64,000 bases of DNA from Termitidicoccus mucosus (GTDB lineage: Bacteria > Verrucomicrobiota > Verrucomicrobiia > Opitutales > Opitutaceae). The stretch covers positions 434,001 through 498,000 of the forward strand of contig NZ_CP109796.1 of NCBI RefSeq assembly GCF_038725785.1, written 5' to 3'. Positions within the stretch are counted from its first letter, which is position 1. Each line of letters starts with the position of its first letter. This document shows, piece after piece, positions 34,378 through 44,350 of the stretch. The notes under the pieces were generated by a model. It was not told the origin of the DNA and ran no database searches. It worked only from the letters and a program-made list of their open reading frames with translations. Made by a program: the position numbers and the translations under genes.

Positions 34378-37300
34378 ATGAATGTAGCATCCCTTTGGCT
34401 AGATACAGATCCATCGGCGGTCGCCCCGCCGATAGTCACGCGCGAGCAAGTGCTGCCGTTCAGGAGCCTGTCGTGGGAAAACTTCGAACGCCTGTGCTTC
34501 CGGCTCGCGCACCACGGCGGCAACGTCGAGGACACCCGCATTTACGGAGCGCGGGGTCAGGCCCAAGAGGGAATCGACCTGTTGGTCCGGCGAGGGGCGG
34601 GCGACTATGCTACTTGGCAATGCAAGAAGTATCAGGAAGTCACGGCTTCGGATCTGAAGGCGGCCGTGACGAAATTTTTAGACGGTGACTGGGCGAAACG
34701 CACCAAGCTCTTCCGACTCGCCGTCGCCCCCAGCCTGAACGACACGAAACTGGCCGATGAAATCGAGACCCAGCGGGCACGGTTGCAGGCAGCCGGCATC
34801 ACCTTCGAACCGCTGGATCAGGACAAGCTGTCACTCATGCTCAAAGAGCATCCAAAACTCGTGGATGATTTCTTTGGTCGCTCTTGGGTCGAAGCGTTCA
34901 ATGGTGCGGAGGCGGCGCAAGCGCTGTCCCGCCGGAAACTCAGCCGGGAGCAGAAAGTGGCGGCCCGGCGGTTCATCCGGGAGCTTTATACGGCGCATTT
35001 CCAAGCCGTGGATGGCGGTATCCCCGCCACGGCCCCGGTGTTCCGCGGGGCGGTGAAGCGGGTGCCGGTCTTCGACCGATACGTGGAACCGACGGTGCAG
35101 TTGGTGGAGTCGATCGTCTCGCAAGAGGCCGCTTCCAACACCCCCGCCAAGCAAGAAGGAGGTCCGGCGGCGACTACCCCCGCAGGATTCCGCCGGCACG
35201 ATGTCCGAACGAAGCTGTCGTTGTCGGCGGCACTGGCCGAAGGAGACCGGATCGTGCTCCTGGGGCGGGCAGGATTTGGCAAGAGTGCCGCACTGCGGGT
35301 CTTGATCCATACGCTACTGGGAGAGGAAGCTCGGTTTCCGGCGTTGGCGAAGACTTGGGGGCAAAGGTTGCCGCTCCTCGTGCCTTTCGGGTTCTTGACG
35401 CGTCACTTCTCGACGAGCGATGCGCCGACGATCGAGAGCGCTCTGGTCGCATGGATCAAGGTGCTCGGAGCCAAGGACGACGGGCTGACCCTACTGCGGG
35501 AGATGCTGGAGGACGACCGGCTCCTGCTCCTCGTGGACGGACTCGATGAATGGCAGAACCGAGAGGCGGCCCTCGCCGCGCTCACCGCGCTGACCAGCTA
35601 TGTCCAAACGCGCGGGTTGCCCATCGTGGCCACGGCGCGCCCGCTGGGGTTTGGACGAATCAGCAACTTTGGGTCAGAATGGAAACGGGCGGAGTTGGAG
35701 TCGTTGACGCTGCCGCAACAGCGCGAACTCGCCGAGTATTGGTTTCGGCATTTCCATGAGGCAAACGGCGTGGGTGATGCCAGCCGGTTGGCCGACGTTC
35801 TCACACGGGACGGCGACGACTTTGCCCGCGAACTGGCGGAAAGTCCGGTGCGGGCGGAATTGGCGGGTATTCCGCTGCTTCTTTCCGTGTTGGTATTCCT
35901 GCGCCTCTCGGGACGCGTCTTGCCGCGGAGCCGGCTGGCGGCACTGGAGGAGCTGATCAAGGCCCTGCTGGAAGACCAGCCGAGCCGTCGGGCACAATCG
36001 GCCATGCAGTCGGTCGACCAAGCCGAGAACCGCTCGCCTCGCATTCGCCGCGGACTCGAATACCTAGCCTTTTGCATCCACAAGGAACCCAATTCGCTGG
36101 TTCTACCCAACGAACGGGCAGCGGCGCTCTTGTGGCAATTCTATCGCGACAAACTCGAACTTACCGCCAGCGAAGCCGACGATTTGTCGGCACGGGTGAT
36201 CGAACTCGGACAAACCGAATTGGGTATTTTGGTCGCGCCGCTGGAAAATCATGTCGGGGTGTTGCACCGTATCTTTCAGGAATATCTCGCCGCCCGCTAT
36301 CTTTCTCGAGTGCCATTCCCCGAAGCACAGAAGTATTGCGTCGAACGGGGGCGCAAGGGCCAGTGGCACGAAGTCACCCTTATCCTCCTCCAACTGCAGG
36401 CCCGCCCGAGCGACGCGGACCAACTGGTCGACGAACTTGCGAAACCCACCGGCGAACCGATGGATGAACCGGTGCAGCAAATCCTCCTCGCCCGTATCGC
36501 CGCAGCCGACACGAGTTGTTCGCGACGCAAGGCCACTGAGCTGGCGGAACGCGCGTTTCAGTGGATCGAATGCGGCCGCTGGATGCCGCTTCGGCTTTCA
36601 CTGGTCCGAGAAATCGCCGCCGGGCTCGAATCCGAGCAAATCGGCCCACTGGTCAGTTCGCGGACTCGGCGTTGGTTCCCGGGACGGCAAAAATGGCTGC
36701 ATGATATTCCTGCTGCCGTCCTGAAGCATCCATCGCCAGAAACGATTTCCGATCTCCGCATTGCCTTCTACAATGCGGACAGCAGCTACGATTTCCGCAA
36801 ACTGGCGAAGGCCTTGGCCGCATGTGCTCCGAAGGCACCCAAACTGGCCGACGAATTCCTGGGCGTCCTGCGTTCGGCTTCGGAACCCGAGCTGATGGCG
36901 AGCGCCCTTCACGCGCTCGCGACTGGCTGGCCCGATCATCCCACGTTGCCAGAATTGTTGCAGGCAGCCAGCGTTTCCCCATCGGACGAACTGAAATACG
37001 TGGGGATTCTGACCCGCTTCAGGCGAGGCGAAAGGACCAACGAGATTCGTGATGCACTCTTTAAGTTTTGCCGCGATGGGCACTGGGCCTACCCGTGGGA
37101 GAACGAGATGATCGACGCTTTGGTCACCGGTTGGCCTCGCGAACCGGATCTGAAAAGGAAGGCGATTGAACGAGTCGGAGGCTTTGGTTACCCGGGAACG
37201 TGGGCCACTAAGCCGGCCATCGCGTATCTGCTGCGTGCGTATCCCGGGGACGATGAGGTGGCGCGCCTGATTGCCTGCGAACTCGCGAACGATCGGAAGA

Positions 37301-39243
37301 CGTATCGCCCGTTCAACATCAGCGATGTCCACGAGCCATTGCTCGCCGGTTTCAAAAATCATCCGCTCCTCGCGGGGCCTGCCGAAGCATGGCTTGCGAG
37401 TGCTGAGAATACTCGGCATTCCCCGATGGAGGTGGCGGTGGTGGCGCAACTCGGCGGCACCGTCATTTGTCGACAGGCGCTTCTTGATTACCTGCGGCGC
37501 GGCGATGGTTTGCCAGCGTGGATTATCTCGACTCTTGAGGAAATGGTCGGCCCCGCCGACCCGGAATTCCGCGCGGTGCTCACAGGTTACATCAGCAACG
37601 AACGCCGGCGTTCCGATGCGGTTCGCTGGCTGCATCTGGTGGTCACCGACCCGAAGGAGCTTGGCATCATGCTGCGCTCAGTGCTGGCCGGCAACGACGT
37701 CATTGATTCGCACCATGCCCTGTCGACCCTAGTGGGCCTCGAAGGGGTCGAAGGGCCGGGCATCTGGACGGAAGTCGAGCGGCAGTTGGAGAACGACGAG
37801 CACGGGCACTATTGGCGGCTGGGGCACAGGATCCTGATCAAATATTGGCCGCAGCATCCACGCATCCGGGGGCTGGTGCTGAAATCAGTGTATAAGGAGG
37901 ATATTTCCATAGACGCTCTCTACGAAGTATACGGGGCCGACCCACAGATTCGGCCGCTCCTAGACGCGACGCTTCGCGTATTGCACGAGGACTTGCGAAC
38001 CGAGCTCGTTCGGGCGGCGGAGCCGCTGGCGCGGCGTGGCGTGGCGCCAGCGATCGACTTGGTGGCGGGCTTTTGTGACGAACCCAATGCCGAAGCAAGG
38101 ACGGTGGCGGCCCGGGCGACCGCACGCGCTACTGTGCGAACCGGCAAGGGCATCGCGGAGCTGACCCAAACTCTGGCCACGGACCTTTCGGTCCGCCTCT
38201 TTATTCTCGACGAGCAAAAACAGGCGGCGATCGTAGGCCTCTTGGAATTAGGCCGCGCCGATCTCGTTATCCAACAACGTGAGGATGGCCGACCTCTGGA
38301 ATTAAGTACCTACTCGGGAGCCAGCCACAACTGGGACTACGTAGCCGCCATTGTGGAAAATTGGGAAACGCTGGCGGAGTTGGCTCCGGATATCTGGAGT
38401 CGCGTCAAACATTCCCCCGTGATCGCAACGGAGCTGGCAAAGGCGGGCAAGGGTGCGGCGGCGCACAACGAGCTTGCCTCTTTTGAGCTGGCAGTGCGCG
38501 AGGGCAAGCAGCTTGAGATTGAGCACGTTCGCGCACTAATCGCCCTGCATGGCCGCAGCACGCTGCTGCGCGACCTCTTCGTGGCCCGTCTCCAATGGTT
38601 CGTGTCCGGCCATCCGACGTCCATGATGGAGATAGAGAGCGCGGCCTATCACGCGATGGGTACCTATGTGGCTGACCATTTCCACGGTGACCCCGCGCTT
38701 CTCCCGGCACTCCGCGCTGTGGCCGGGTCTACGATGATTTCCGAAGTCGGCCTGACGGCACTATGCCGCGGTTGGCCGGAGGCACCTGAAATAGCCGGTG
38801 CAATAACGCTCCTCCCGCAGTTGCTCAACGGACCGGAACCGCTCACTGCCTGGCTGTTTTCCACCAGGGCAGACTCAGCCTTAATGGCCAAATACGTCCT
38901 CGGGTATCCCGGCAAGGTGAGGGGTGACCGATTCGGAGAGACGCGGCAGGGATTGACGGTGATTCGAACGCGGCTCCAAACGGACCGGACCTGCCGTGAA
39001 TTGATCCTGGGCGAGCTAAAGGGAATCTCCGATCCGGCTATTTCGGTTCCGCTCGCCCGGCTGATCGCTCCGGTCATGCAGGACGAACCGGAGTTTCGTG
39101 ACTGGGTGGCACAGCGACTCGGTGCCGCGCGTGCGGCTGGTCAACCGATTGCGCCCGTGGCCTTCGATGGCTTGGCCAACCGGTGCAAGGCAATTGAGCA
39201 CGCATTCTTGGAAGCGGTGCTGACAAGGGAATCGCGGTCCTAA
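34378..39243 (+). CDS. Nuclease-NACHT-repeat STAND protein, probable antiphage NLR-like
   Basis: A 1621-residue multidomain protein. Residues 30-165 form a restriction-endonuclease-like (Mrr/PD-(D/E)XK) effector: WENFERLCFRLAHHGG, then QEGIDLLVRRG (Asp67) and WQCKKYQ (Gln81-x-Lys83), the D...(E/Q)xK pattern. Residues 285-520 form a NACHT NTPase with Walker A GRAGFGKS at 296-303 and Walker B LLLLVDGLDEW at 382-392, followed by the sensor region PIVATARPLGF. The remaining 1000 residues are helical repeats of HEAT/Armadillo style (many short LL-A and W-P-x-P pairs), probably the sensor. The layout matches bacterial NLR-like (Avs/bNACHT) antiviral proteins: ligand binding by the repeats activates the nuclease. 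ATG 34378 is preferred to TTG 34363. It stands apart from known Avs2/Avs4 types by its HEAT-like rather than TPR-like sensor, as far as I can see. Confidence 0.85.
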   Translation: MNVASLWLDTDPSAVAPPIVTREQVLPFRSLSWENFERLCFRLAHHGGNVEDTRIYGARGQAQEGIDLLVRRGAGDYATWQCKKYQEVTASDLKAAVTKFLDGDWAKRTKLFRLAVAPSLNDTKLADEIETQRARLQAAGITFEPLDQDKLSLMLKEHPKLVDDFFGRSWVEAFNGAEAAQALSRRKLSREQKVAARRFIRELYTAHFQAVDGGIPATAPVFRGAVKRVPVFDRYVEPTVQLVESIVSQEAASNTPAKQEGGPAATTPAGFRRHDVRTKLSLSAALAEGDRIVLLGRAGFGKSAALRVLIHTLLGEEARFPALAKTWGQRLPLLVPFGFLTRHFSTSDAPTIESALVAWIKVLGAKDDGLTLLREMLEDDRLLLLVDGLDEWQNREAALAALTALTSYVQTRGLPIVATARPLGFGRISNFGSEWKRAELESLTLPQQRELAEYWFRHFHEANGVGDASRLADVLTRDGDDFARELAESPVRAELAGIPLLLSVLVFLRLSGRVLPRSRLAALEELIKALLEDQPSRRAQSAMQSVDQAENRSPRIRRGLEYLAFCIHKEPNSLVLPNERAAALLWQFYRDKLELTASEADDLSARVIELGQTELGILVAPLENHVGVLHRIFQEYLAARYLSRVPFPEAQKYCVERGRKGQWHEVTLILLQLQARPSDADQLVDELAKPTGEPMDEPVQQILLARIAAADTSCSRRKATELAERAFQWIECGRWMPLRLSLVREIAAGLESEQIGPLVSSRTRRWFPGRQKWLHDIPAAVLKHPSPETISDLRIAFYNADSSYDFRKLAKALAACAPKAPKLADEFLGVLRSASEPELMASALHALATGWPDHPTLPELLQAASVSPSDELKYVGILTRFRRGERTNEIRDALFKFCRDGHWAYPWENEMIDALVTGWPREPDLKRKAIERVGGFGYPGTWATKPAIAYLLRAYPGDDEVARLIACELANDRKTYRPFNISDVHEPLLAGFKNHPLLAGPAEAWLASAENTRHSPMEVAVVAQLGGTVICRQALLDYLRRGDGLPAWIISTLEEMVGPADPEFRAVLTGYISNERRRSDAVRWLHLVVTDPKELGIMLRSVLAGNDVIDSHHALSTLVGLEGVEGPGIWTEVERQLENDEHGHYWRLGHRILIKYWPQHPRIRGLVLKSVYKEDISIDALYEVYGADPQIRPLLDATLRVLHEDLRTELVRAAEPLARRGVAPAIDLVAGFCDEPNAEARTVAARATARATVRTGKGIAELTQTLATDLSVRLFILDEQKQAAIVGLLELGRADLVIQQREDGRPLELSTYSGASHNWDYVAAIVENWETLAELAPDIWSRVKHSPVIATELAKAGKGAAAHNELASFELAVREGKQLEIEHVRALIALHGRSTLLRDLFVARLQWFVSGHPTSMMEIESAAYHAMGTYVADHFHGDPALLPALRAVAGSTMISEVGLTALCRGWPEAPEIAGAITLLPQLLNGPEPLTAWLFSTRADSALMAKYVLGYPGKVRGDRFGETRQGLTVIRTRLQTDRTCRELILGELKGISDPAISVPLARLIAPVMQDEPEFRDWVAQRLGAARAAGQPIAPVAFDGLANRCKAIEHAFLEAVLTRESRS

Positions 39244-39282
39244 TCGCACTGGGATCGGGACCATGCTCAGCAGTCTGCCAAA

Positions 39283-39949
39283 ATGGCCGACTACAAGAAA
39301 CAGCATTTTTTGCCCATGGCCTATTTGGGCAATTTGGGCGACCACCTGAGCGGTCATTGCGCCAGCGAGTGATCTGGCGCGTGAGCGAAACGCATGTCGG
39401 CGAAGTTCCGGTTGGCTCCCAATATCAGGAGGATTATTTCTATTCAAAATCGCGGGCGCGTTTCTGCGAAACCTATTTCGGTTCCATTGAGGGAATCTAT
39501 GGCACCATGATAGCGAAACTCGCCCATCGGGAGAGGTTGACCTTGGAGGAACTGTTCCGCCTCTTCCTCTGCGCGGTCGATTGGGGGAGCAAGTTTCGAA
39601 CCGAACAGGCCGACGAGGAGATGGAGCTTTATCTGAAGCGCATCGCCATCTTCAAACGCCAGCTGATCAGTCGTGAACTCGTCGAAGCGACCGATGATGA
39701 GCGCAAGGCCTTTGTCTTCGCGAACTGGGACTTCACGATCATCCCTTCTGGCTCCCCTGAGGCGAACTCGAGTTCGGCCGCTGGACGCAAAATTTCGTCA
39801 CCCTCAGCCTCAACTCTCCGTCCCGTGCAAAGCACATAAGCACACTGGCCCACGGAGCCCGGGAAGCGTTGTCCGTCAATTCGGGGCATCCTCGCGGTGC
39901 GGAACGCGTCCCTTCTTTTTATAGCTTTGGGTGGCGAGCGGTATCATAG
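39283..39949 (+). pseudogene. DUF4238 family gene with two frameshifts
   Basis: From ATG 39283 the family start is clear (YKKQHFLPMAYLGN), but the frame stops at 39370. One base shifted, the protein continues as FGRPPERSLRQRVIWRVSE and DYFYSKSRARFCETYFGSIEG up to FTIIPSGSPE. A second shift near 39765 gives FGRWTQNFVTLSLNSPSRA and an end at 39949. It is a second member of the family at 24096-24962, and marks the right edge of the defence island. Confidence 0.7.
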
Positions 39950-39996
39950 GATGGTCTGGCGTTCTATCATGCAACGACGTTTATGGCGCGTGCATA

Positions 39997-41211
39997 CTAT
40001 ATGATCTTTCGATTCGCTCGAATGAGCGCAAGCCTTTGGTCGACGGATTTGCGTGTCGTCAAAGCGTCCTCCGGCGTGTTCAGGCACCAGTCAACCAGCT
40101 TTTCGGTTGTGGTACGGGCGACGTAACAGCGGGTGTCGGAGCCGCCGTAATAGATTAATATAGTTTGGGACTTGCCGGGCAATTGCACCCAGCCGTTGGA
40201 GAAAGTCACGTTGGACACGTCCCCGATGCGCTCGCCTTCATAGGGGGCCAGAAAATGACCTCCGGGGCGGGCGATGATTTTTGAGGGATCATCCAGCGCG
40301 GTCATGAACATATAGAGCACGTAGCGCAACCCCGCCGCGCAGGCTCGCACGCCGTGGGCCATGTGCAGCCAGCCTTGGGGTGTCTTGATGGGCGCGGGGC
40401 CCTGTCCGTTTTTCAATTCCTTGATGGTATGATAGGCGCGGCCATCCATGATCGTTTCGGGGCCGGTTTTCCCTTTGCTTATATCCTTGCACAGCGTCCA
40501 GCCGATGCCCCCTCCGGAACCGACATCAATAAATCCGTCCATCGGGCGGGTATAAAAGGCATACTGGCCGTTCACGAATTCAGGATGCAGCACCACGTTG
40601 CGCTGCTGCGAGGCCGGGGTGCGAAGATTCGGGAGACGTTCCCATTTTTTGAAATCCCTTGTGCGCACCACACCGGCCTGAGCCACGGCGGATGAGAAAT
40701 CCCCGGAAGCGGCCTTCGGATCGCGCGCCTCGGCGCAAAAAACACCGTATGTCCACCCGTCCTCGTGTGGCGTAATGCGCATGTCATAGACATTGGTTTC
40801 GGGGGCGATTTCTGGGAGATCGAGCGGTTCGGGCCAGAAGCGAAATCCGTCGATGCCGTTTTGGGATTCCGCGATGGCAAAAAAACTCTTCCGATCATAT
40901 CCCTCGACGCGGACGACCAAGCATACTTTGCCTTTCCACAAAAACGCGCCGGGATTGAGGGTGGCGTTCACCCCCAGCCGCTCCATGAAAAAGGGGTTCG
41001 TCCTAGGATTGAAATCATAACGCCATTCCAGCGGCACGTGCCTGTCCGTGACGACCGGATGCGCGAAACGCTCGAAGACACCGTTGTCCCAAGAGCCATC
41101 GACCGGATTTTTTCGGCGCAACAATGCCTCATGCGCGGAGCGCACGCGCTTAATACGGGCTGTAAAGCCGTCAGGGGATGTGCCTTTGGATGTTCGTTTC
41201 ATTTTACTCAT
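39997..41211 (-). CDS. GH130 4-O-beta-D-mannosyl-D-glucose phosphorylase
   Basis: A 404-residue cytoplasmic phosphorylase of GH130 subfamily 1. It is very similar over its whole length to characterised mannosylglucose phosphorylases. Key patterns include WRYDFNPRTNPFFMERLGVNATLNPGA, RVEGYDRKSFFAIAESQNGIDGFRFW, NVYDMRITPHEDGW, QQRNVVLHPEFVNGQYAFYTRPMDGFIDVGSG, NGQGPAPIKTPQGWLHMAHGVR and GDVSNVTFSNGW. It converts mannosyl-glucose and phosphate to mannose-1-phosphate and glucose during beta-mannan use. It ends the - strand carbohydrate operon, 85 nt after the TonB receptor. Confidence 0.92.
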   Translation of the reverse strand: MSKMKRTSKGTSPDGFTARIKRVRSAHEALLRRKNPVDGSWDNGVFERFAHPVVTDRHVPLEWRYDFNPRTNPFFMERLGVNATLNPGAFLWKGKVCLVVRVEGYDRKSFFAIAESQNGIDGFRFWPEPLDLPEIAPETNVYDMRITPHEDGWTYGVFCAEARDPKAASGDFSSAVAQAGVVRTRDFKKWERLPNLRTPASQQRNVVLHPEFVNGQYAFYTRPMDGFIDVGSGGGIGWTLCKDISKGKTGPETIMDGRAYHTIKELKNGQGPAPIKTPQGWLHMAHGVRACAAGLRYVLYMFMTALDDPSKIIARPGGHFLAPYEGERIGDVSNVTFSNGWVQLPGKSQTILIYYGGSDTRCYVARTTTEKLVDWCLNTPEDALTTRKSVDQRLALIRANRKII

Positions 41212-41295
41212 GACTATGAATAATGCAGGGAGAGGTCATATACATGCGCCTGCCTCGGCAGGCGCGTTTTGCAGTCGCCGGAATCCCGGAGACGC

Positions 41296-44061
41296 TTAGA
41301 AACTGATCGTCGTCGAGAAGATGAACCGACGCGGGTCGAGGTAACGATACTGGAACGGCAGGCGCACGAGGGCGCTGCCTCCCCGAGGCGTGTAGTCCTT
41401 GTAGGTCATGAAGATGATGTCGTCATTGTCCAGAATGTTGGAGACATTGAGCTGGAAACGAAGTGTCGCCTTGCCGACCTTTTTCTGCCAGGCGATGTGA
41501 CCACTGAGCAGATAATAGGAATCGGAGTAATAATAATCGTAGGCGTTGTCCAGATCGCTTCCGATTTTTGCCTTGCCCCGAATATTTGCCCCCAAGCCGA
41601 AGGCAAAGTTTTTGAGCGGGCCGTTATAGAAGGTATAAGTGCCATAGAAGTTGGCGGTATAGTCGGGCGTGTGGTTGAGGGGGACACCAGGCGTGAGCGA
41701 ACTGAGTGTGCTCGCGATGGTTTCCATATTCTGCTTCATTTCATCGGCTTTGCCGGTCTGCCCACCGGCACGATATTGTTGCTCATACGACTGCCAGATC
41801 GGGAGATTCTCGTAATAATACCAGCGCAGCCCCTGCTGGAGATTCACGGATTCCGTTTCCGGCAGCGCCGCATTAAAGGTGAGCCGCAGGTTTCTTGTCG
41901 GATTGGCCGTAACTTCAAATTCCCAACCCTTGCCGTTCACATCCTGCGAGTCCCGATACTCCATTCCGCTCAGATCGCTGCGATCACTGTTTATCCACAA
42001 TGAGCGAATCTGGGTAATGGCGGTATTGTTCCCTCCCTCTTTGTTTTTTTCCGTGGTGTCGTAATAGTTAATGGACGCCGAAAGTTTCCCGTTGGGCAGA
42101 TGAATCTTGATGCCATAGTCGTTACCCTCGCTGCGTGAGAAGCCGGGGGGCCTTCCATCCAGCCGATTTGCACCCGAGGTCGGCGGAGCGAAGGTTTCGG
42201 AGTAATTAGCATACACGCCCAGCCAAGGAAGGACAAACCAAACGGCACCGGCATTATAGCTGGTGACCCATACATCGGTTTCGTCCTTGGCGTTATGCGT
42301 CCATATGGCCTTGTCGCCCGTGGGCGAGGGGGTGAGGATGGAGGCGCCCCAGCGAATATTGCCATCCGCATCCACTCCGCTTACACTTTGAGCCCAGCGA
42401 TCCAAATGATCGCGACGCATGCCCAGATGCAGTGTGAGCCGGTCATTGAAAAACTGGCTGGTGGATGCCAACTGGGCATATTCCAGGGTTTTCCTTTCCT
42501 TGTAACCGCCGCTCTCGAAATAGTTCACTTCGTCCGGCAGGTCGGCGGTGCTGTAATAGCCGGGCTCATCCGCATAAAGGCGCACGCGCAACTGACGGCT
42601 GCGGTCGCGCGGATCGTCCGATATATACGGATGTTTGTTCAAGGAGTCATATTGGTCCGCGCGAGAGCCGGCAATCAGGCTGAACCGTTGTCTTATCCAT
42701 GACGCCTCGATTTTATAGGTGGCCAGCAGGCGAATGTCGTTCACTGAGTTTCCCTGCGTATTGTTCCAAGGAATGATCTCACTATAAGGGGTAAGGAATT
42801 TAGGGTTATTCTCCCCATTGGGGAGTACTCGGTTAAGGTCCAGAAATATTTGGTTAAAAAGCGTTCTGCCGCCAAAATCCTCCGACTCGTTGTCCAGATG
42901 ATTGTAGGCGAGCTGAACATAGAGGTTTTCACCAAACTTGTGATCCAGGTAAAGGGTGGTGGTCCAGTAAGTATATTGGTTCATCGACGCGGGGGAGCCG
43001 ATATTGAACTCGCGCGAGGGAAGCACAGGCGAGTTGGGGATGTCGGTGCGAGGGCTGTCCGGTAAGATGGAATAATCCGAGCCCATGGTACGATAACGCG
43101 CGCCCCAGTTGGCAATGCCGAGTTCAGGCAGGGCGGGAACATAGGTGTTGGCACCCATATTCGCCACACCCACCAGCGCGCCGGTCGGCAACGTCGAGGT
43201 GCCATCATAGATCAAGCTGGGATCGGTCCAGTAAGATAGCTGCTCGGAATAAGTCATGGCGACATTGTTGCGTTTGTAGCGGCCCCATTCGCCCTCGGTC
43301 CGCAAGGTGGTGTTCCTCGTCAGGCGCAGGGCGCCGCTGAGTTGGGCGCCCCTTCTTGGCCATTTAAGACGATCCACCCAATGCTCGCCCTCCTCCTCCA
43401 GAAGATTCAGGCGCAGGGCAGCCTTTTTTCCGACGGGAAGGTTCCAGTCCAGAGTCGCGCGATATCCGCCATCGGTGTCGGCGCGCAGCCCAATCACCGT
43501 ACGGTCTTTTTGGAGAATCGGCCGTTTCGAATAAGTCGTCACCAATCCACCCACGCCTCCATCGCCAAAGAGCACGCCATTGGGCCCACGGGCGAATTCG
43601 AGGCGCTCGGTGGAAAAACTGTCGCTGTTCACATACCAAACGAAATAGTTCCGACTGGGGAAACTGCTGCCGAGTCCGCGGATGTTGAGCTCATAAGCCT
43701 GGTTGGTGAAGGTATTGCTGGTGTCATATTTCGGCGTGGCGTTGACCGTCCACTCCGCCATGTCACGCATTCCGGTCATGGCGAGGTCATTGAGAAACTC
43801 GCGTGTAAAAACGGAGATGGACGACGGTGTGTCCTTCAAGGGGGTGTCGGTGCGACCGCCGGCAAGCGAACTCGCGGCGACATAACCGACATCGGACGAG
43901 GCACTGACTTCAAACGGCGAGAGCAGAACAATCTCGGACTGCTCATCGGAAGTGAGTTTGGTTTGCTGGGCTGTCATGGTTGCGCCTGCGCAGAACGCGG
44001 TGGCGATTCCGGCAAGCAGGCGCAGCGATTTTGCGCGGGAGGACGAAGCGGGGGTGTTCAT
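41296..44061 (-). CDS. TonB-dependent receptor, probable oligosaccharide receptor
   Basis: A 921-residue outer-membrane receptor of the verrucomicrobial type. It has a signal peptide (about 1-31, ending in TAQQ), a TonB-box-like stretch VLLSPFEVSASSDVGY, a plug domain (about 60-220, with PLKDTPSSISVFTREFLND) and a large barrel ending DPRRFIFSTTISF. No SusD partner is nearby, as is usual in this phylum. Its place between a GPH symporter and a mannosyl-glucose phosphorylase suggests transport of manno-oligosaccharides, inferred from context. The 289-nt leader upstream is AT-rich, so it may have its own promoter. Confidence 0.9.
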   Translation of the reverse strand: MNTPASSSRAKSLRLLAGIATAFCAGATMTAQQTKLTSDEQSEIVLLSPFEVSASSDVGYVAASSLAGGRTDTPLKDTPSSISVFTREFLNDLAMTGMRDMAEWTVNATPKYDTSNTFTNQAYELNIRGLGSSFPSRNYFVWYVNSDSFSTERLEFARGPNGVLFGDGGVGGLVTTYSKRPILQKDRTVIGLRADTDGGYRATLDWNLPVGKKAALRLNLLEEEGEHWVDRLKWPRRGAQLSGALRLTRNTTLRTEGEWGRYKRNNVAMTYSEQLSYWTDPSLIYDGTSTLPTGALVGVANMGANTYVPALPELGIANWGARYRTMGSDYSILPDSPRTDIPNSPVLPSREFNIGSPASMNQYTYWTTTLYLDHKFGENLYVQLAYNHLDNESEDFGGRTLFNQIFLDLNRVLPNGENNPKFLTPYSEIIPWNNTQGNSVNDIRLLATYKIEASWIRQRFSLIAGSRADQYDSLNKHPYISDDPRDRSRQLRVRLYADEPGYYSTADLPDEVNYFESGGYKERKTLEYAQLASTSQFFNDRLTLHLGMRRDHLDRWAQSVSGVDADGNIRWGASILTPSPTGDKAIWTHNAKDETDVWVTSYNAGAVWFVLPWLGVYANYSETFAPPTSGANRLDGRPPGFSRSEGNDYGIKIHLPNGKLSASINYYDTTEKNKEGGNNTAITQIRSLWINSDRSDLSGMEYRDSQDVNGKGWEFEVTANPTRNLRLTFNAALPETESVNLQQGLRWYYYENLPIWQSYEQQYRAGGQTGKADEMKQNMETIASTLSSLTPGVPLNHTPDYTANFYGTYTFYNGPLKNFAFGLGANIRGKAKIGSDLDNAYDYYYSDSYYLLSGHIAWQKKVGKATLRFQLNVSNILDNDDIIFMTYKDYTPRGGSALVRLPFQYRYLDPRRFIFSTTISF

Positions 44062-44144
44062 GAGGGATATGGGTTGTATTTTTCCAATAGGCCCAAATGC
44101 TTATCAATAATAAACATTATTGCCAGTGGGGATGATGCTTGGAA

Positions 44145-44173
44145 TATTGAGGAATATTTACTGTAATGGCAAG
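44145..44173 (-). promoter_or_regulatory. Candidate sigma-70-like promoter for the TonB receptor
   Basis: On the - strand TTGCCA is followed after 17 nt by CAATAT, about 85 nt before the receptor start. Two direct ggaatatt units (44142-44149 and 44152-44159) overlap the -10 region and could bind a regulator. The region 44101-44240 is unusually AT-rich. The consensus match is only moderate. Confidence 0.3.
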
Positions 44174-44350
44174 AATTATTTTAATAAAATAAGTGATTAT
44201 CTCAACATTGTTTTTAATATATAAACACTTAATTGAATCACGCGCTTTCTTATCATCAGATAAAGCCGCGCCTTTGGCGCATGACGGGCAATAACGCGCC
44301 CCCGTCACGGCTCGTCATGCCGGAAACCGCCACCTGATTTTGTTGGTGTG

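Noticed and set aside
34884-35549. Open frame of 221 codons inside the NACHT gene
   Set aside because: Alternative frame of the STAND protein; Arg/Gly-rich and featureless.
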